Source: Actinomycetota bacterium
GTDB taxonomy: Bacteria; Actinomycetota; Actinomycetes; Nanopelagicales; Nanopelagicaceae
DNA: 6,994 bases
NCBI GenBank assembly: GCA_009698975.1
Contig: WLPB01000057.1
Coordinates: 1-6,994 of the forward strand
Direction: 5' to 3'
A program made the translations under genes and the position numbers. The notes below the pieces were generated by a model. The model was not told the origin of the DNA. It did no database searches and saw nothing but the letters and a program-made list of their open reading frames with translations. Position 1 is the first letter of the stretch. Every line of letters begins with the position of its first letter. Shown piece after piece: positions 5,450-6,994 of the stretch.

Positions 5450-6737
5450 ACTACTTTCCGCGCCATACCTTGGAATACCTGAGGTTATAGATAACGAAGA
5501 AAAATTCCGCGAGATGCTTGCGCAACTTCAATCTGGTGTTGGCCCATTCGCAGTTGATGCCGAACGTGCCTCTGGGTATAAGTACAGTGCGCGCGCTTAT
5601 TTAATACAGATAAAGCGTGAGGGTGGCGGACTCCACCTCATTGATCCGATTCCATTTGGTCCCGGCCATCAACTCTTTGCAACTCTTAATGATCTTTGGA
5701 GCGAGGAAGAAGTTATCCTGCATGCAAGCACGCAAGATCTCCCTTGTCTTCGCGAGTTAGGACTTAATCCGAAGCGACTCTTTGATACTGAGCTGGCGGG
5801 AAGAATCGCAGGTTTGCCTCGTGTTGGATTAGGTGCACTTGTTGAATCACTTCTCGATATTTCATTGGCGAAAGAACACTCTGCCCAGGATTGGTCAATC
5901 AGGCCTTTGCCACAGGCATGGCTCTCATATGCCGCGCTAGATGTTGAGCTGCTCGTTGATTTACGCGATGAGATTGAAGTCCTTCTAGAGTCAGCCGGAA
6001 AGCTCTCCTGGGTTGAACAAGAGTTCTCCGCAATCTTGGCTGCGCCACCGCCGGTAAAACGTATTGATCCATGGCGGCGTACATCAGGCGGTCATAAGAT
6101 CAAGAAGCGTCAGCAGTTAGCAGTTCTTCGGGAGCTCTGGATTGCTCGAGATACCTTGGCAATTGAACTAGATGTTTCTCCAGGGCGATTGCTCACAGAT
6201 ATGGCGATCTCAACGCTAGCCATCGCCAGTGAGACTCTTCCGCTGACTAATAAGAAGCAACTGGAGAAGGTGCTTCGTCCTATAGGTCTTCGCAGCAAGT
6301 GGTTAGAGAGCGCTCCACTCTGGATTTCTACTATTGAACAAGCGCTAGCGTTGAGTGAAGATCAATGGCCGCTCATGCGCACAAAGAGCGATGCGCTACC
6401 GCCGATTAAGCTCTGGCGTGAACGCTTCCCGGAAAAATTCATTCCGCTCTCCCATGCTCGCCATCTCCTAGCTCTCGCTGCCGAAGAGAATCACATGCCG
6501 CTGGAGAATCTGTTGACACCAGAATTTATGAGACGAATTTGCTGGAACTACGGCGGAGAGCTCGCCGGTGAGGGCAATATCTCAAACGATTTAGCGCAGA
6601 TGGGCGCCAGGCCATGGCAGATTGAGGTAACGGCTCCCTTGCTCGCTCAGGCGTTGCTCGCCACCGAAGCCCTAGAAGTGCCTGAAAGCGCTGATGCGCC
6701 CGAATTAGAGGGCGAAGAATCTTCGCCTAGCTCGTAG
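5442..6737 (+). CDS. rnd: RNase D-like 3'-5' exoribonuclease with HRDC domain
   Basis: This DEDDy-family exonuclease removes 3' nucleotides from structured RNA such as tRNA precursors in the cytoplasm. The product is 431 residues. Exo I is FAVDAERASGY (Asp39, Glu41), Exo II is LHASTQDLPCL (Asp99) and Exo III is YAALDVELL (Tyr163, Asp167), so all five DEDDy residues are present. An HRDC domain follows at about 223-300 (QQLAVLRELW... LDVSPGRLL), then a second helical region at about 335-405 and an acidic, Ser-rich tail (LEGEESSPSS). The RASGYxYSxRAYLIQ block after Exo I is typical of actinobacterial members. GTG 5442 lies inside the end of DUF3000 (8-bp overlap) and has no Shine-Dalgarno, so translation is presumably coupled to DUF3000. 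Confidence 0.92.
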   Translation: MAELLSAPYLGIPEVIDNEEKFREMLAQLQSGVGPFAVDAERASGYKYSARAYLIQIKREGGGLHLIDPIPFGPGHQLFATLNDLWSEEEVILHASTQDLPCLRELGLNPKRLFDTELAGRIAGLPRVGLGALVESLLDISLAKEHSAQDWSIRPLPQAWLSYAALDVELLVDLRDEIEVLLESAGKLSWVEQEFSAILAAPPPVKRIDPWRRTSGGHKIKKRQQLAVLRELWIARDTLAIELDVSPGRLLTDMAISTLAIASETLPLTNKKQLEKVLRPIGLRSKWLESAPLWISTIEQALALSEDQWPLMRTKSDALPPIKLWRERFPEKFIPLSHARHLLALAAEENHMPLENLLTPEFMRRICWNYGGELAGEGNISNDLAQMGARPWQIEVTAPLLAQALLATEALEVPESADAPELEGEESSPSS

Positions 6738-6746
6738 CCTTTTTCC

Positions 6747-6760
6747 TTACTGACGAGTAA
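6747..6760. promoter_or_regulatory. Palindromic candidate operator upstream of the thiolase gene
   Basis: TTACT GACG AGTAA is a 14-bp palindrome with 5-bp perfect arms, located 9 bases after the RNase D stop and 50 bases before the thiolase ATG. Its right arm overlaps a TANNNT sequence, TAACCT (6758-6763), that could be a -10 box. A protein bound here could control the thiolase (beta-oxidation) operon. I cannot name the regulator; a TetR- or GntR-type fatty-acid repressor would be a natural guess. Confidence 0.4.
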
Positions 6761-6772
6761 CCTAAAAGCCTC

Positions 6773-6792
6773 ACCGTGGCCCGTGCCGCGGT
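6773..6792 (+). other. Hairpin in the leader of the thiolase gene
   Basis: ACCGTGGC (6773-6780) can pair with GCCGCGGT (6785-6792) around a CCGT loop, giving 8 pairs including one G-U. No T-run follows, so it is not a classical terminator for rnd. It ends 6 bases before the Shine-Dalgarno. A competing long-range pair exists between AGTAACC (6756-6762) and GGTTACT (6790-6796), which shares bases with this stem. Confidence 0.4.
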
Positions 6793-6798
6793 TACTTA

Positions 6799-6804
6799 AA
6801 GGAG
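6799..6804 (+). promoter_or_regulatory. Ribosome binding site of the thiolase gene
   Basis: AAGGAG sits 5 bases before ATG 6810. It is the only near-consensus Shine-Dalgarno with good spacing in the window and fixes the thiolase start. It also suggests that this gene, unlike DUF3000, has a leader. Confidence 0.85.
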
Positions 6805-6809
6805 CACTC

Positions 6810-6994
6810 ATGTCCAATAGCCAATCCAAGACGGTCGTCCTCGTTGATGCCGTCCGTACTCCATTTGGAAAATCAGGGAGCGCATTTGTAAATACTCGCG
6901 CCGATGATTTGATGGTGCGAGCCATTCGTGGCCTCCTTGAGCGCAATCCTCAACTGCCTATCGATCAAATCGATGATGTTGCAATTGCTGCGGC
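6810..6994 (+). CDS. fadA: Acetyl-CoA acyltransferase (thiolase), FadA type, 5' part only
   Basis: This is the N-terminal 61 residues of a thiolase, which splits 3-ketoacyl-CoA with CoA in the last step of fatty-acid beta-oxidation. The start MSNSQSKTVVLVDAVRTP leads into the family signature VRTPFGKSG (15-23), then TRADDLMVRAIRGLLERNP (29-47) and IDDVAIAA (54-61), which line up with actinobacterial FadA proteins. The catalytic Cys and the C-terminal His/Cys motifs lie beyond the window edge, so activity cannot be judged. The gene follows RNase D at 72 bp, with its own Shine-Dalgarno and possible operator. In actinobacteria a fadB (enoyl-CoA hydratase/3-hydroxyacyl-CoA dehydrogenase) gene usually comes next, which would make this the thiolase subunit of the trifunctional complex. 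Confidence 0.9.
   Translation, partial: MSNSQSKTVVLVDAVRTPFGKSGSAFVNTRADDLMVRAIRGLLERNPQLPIDQIDDVAIAA

Noticed and set aside
6738..6795. Terminator for the RNase D gene
   Set aside because: The T-run at 6740-6744 precedes the hairpin rather than following it, so it does not fit an intrinsic terminator on the + strand.
1..6994. tRNA, rRNA, CRISPR array, insertion sequence or prophage signals
   Set aside because: No direct-repeat arrays, transposase or integrase motifs, or cloverleaf-like stretches were seen, and nearly all bases are accounted for by housekeeping-type genes.

Overview
The window looks like ordinary chromosome from a mid-GC actinobacterium. A small-genome freshwater lineage such as the acI group (Nanopelagicales, Planktophila-like) would fit. 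This is inferred from protein content and order: a PimB'-type mannosyltransferase next to an NlpC/P60 hydrolase, and DUF3000 followed by an RNase D-like exonuclease and a FadA-type thiolase. Other signs are very short or overlapping gene junctions and several starts with a TANNNT box a few bases upstream, which is typical of leaderless actinobacterial transcripts.

Layout: (1) At the left edge a sensor histidine kinase (5' end outside the window) and its NarL/LuxR-type response regulator run on the + strand and overlap. The regulator has a complete receiver domain but no ATG, GTG or TTG start in front of it; an ATT at 578 with a Shine-Dalgarno-like GAGGGG is the best candidate. (2) Converging on them is a two-gene minus-strand operon, an NlpC/P60 peptidoglycan hydrolase and then the glycosyltransferase pimB, joined by TAATG. 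(3) Divergent from the hydrolase is a stand-alone RibD C-terminal-domain reductase on the + strand. Its 3' end overlaps by 51 bp the end of a minus-strand EamA/DMT transporter. (4) Divergent from the transporter is a + strand unit, DUF3000 then RNase D (8-bp overlap), apparently started by a leaderless promoter. (5) A 72-bp gap with a palindrome and a hairpin precedes the start of a fadA-like thiolase that runs off the right edge.

Functionally, the envelope genes (PimB', NlpC/P60) serve phosphatidylinositol mannoside synthesis and wall remodelling. DUF3000/RNase D is a conserved actinobacterial pair of presumed RNA-processing role. The thiolase opens a fatty-acid beta-oxidation locus whose next gene would be expected to be fadB. 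Almost the whole window is coding: no gene-free stretch exceeds about 75 bp, and there is no RNA gene, mobile element or CRISPR array. I did not find a convincing new system. The points most worth checking are the non-canonical start of the response regulator, the palindrome and hairpin before fadA, and the leaderless-type starts.
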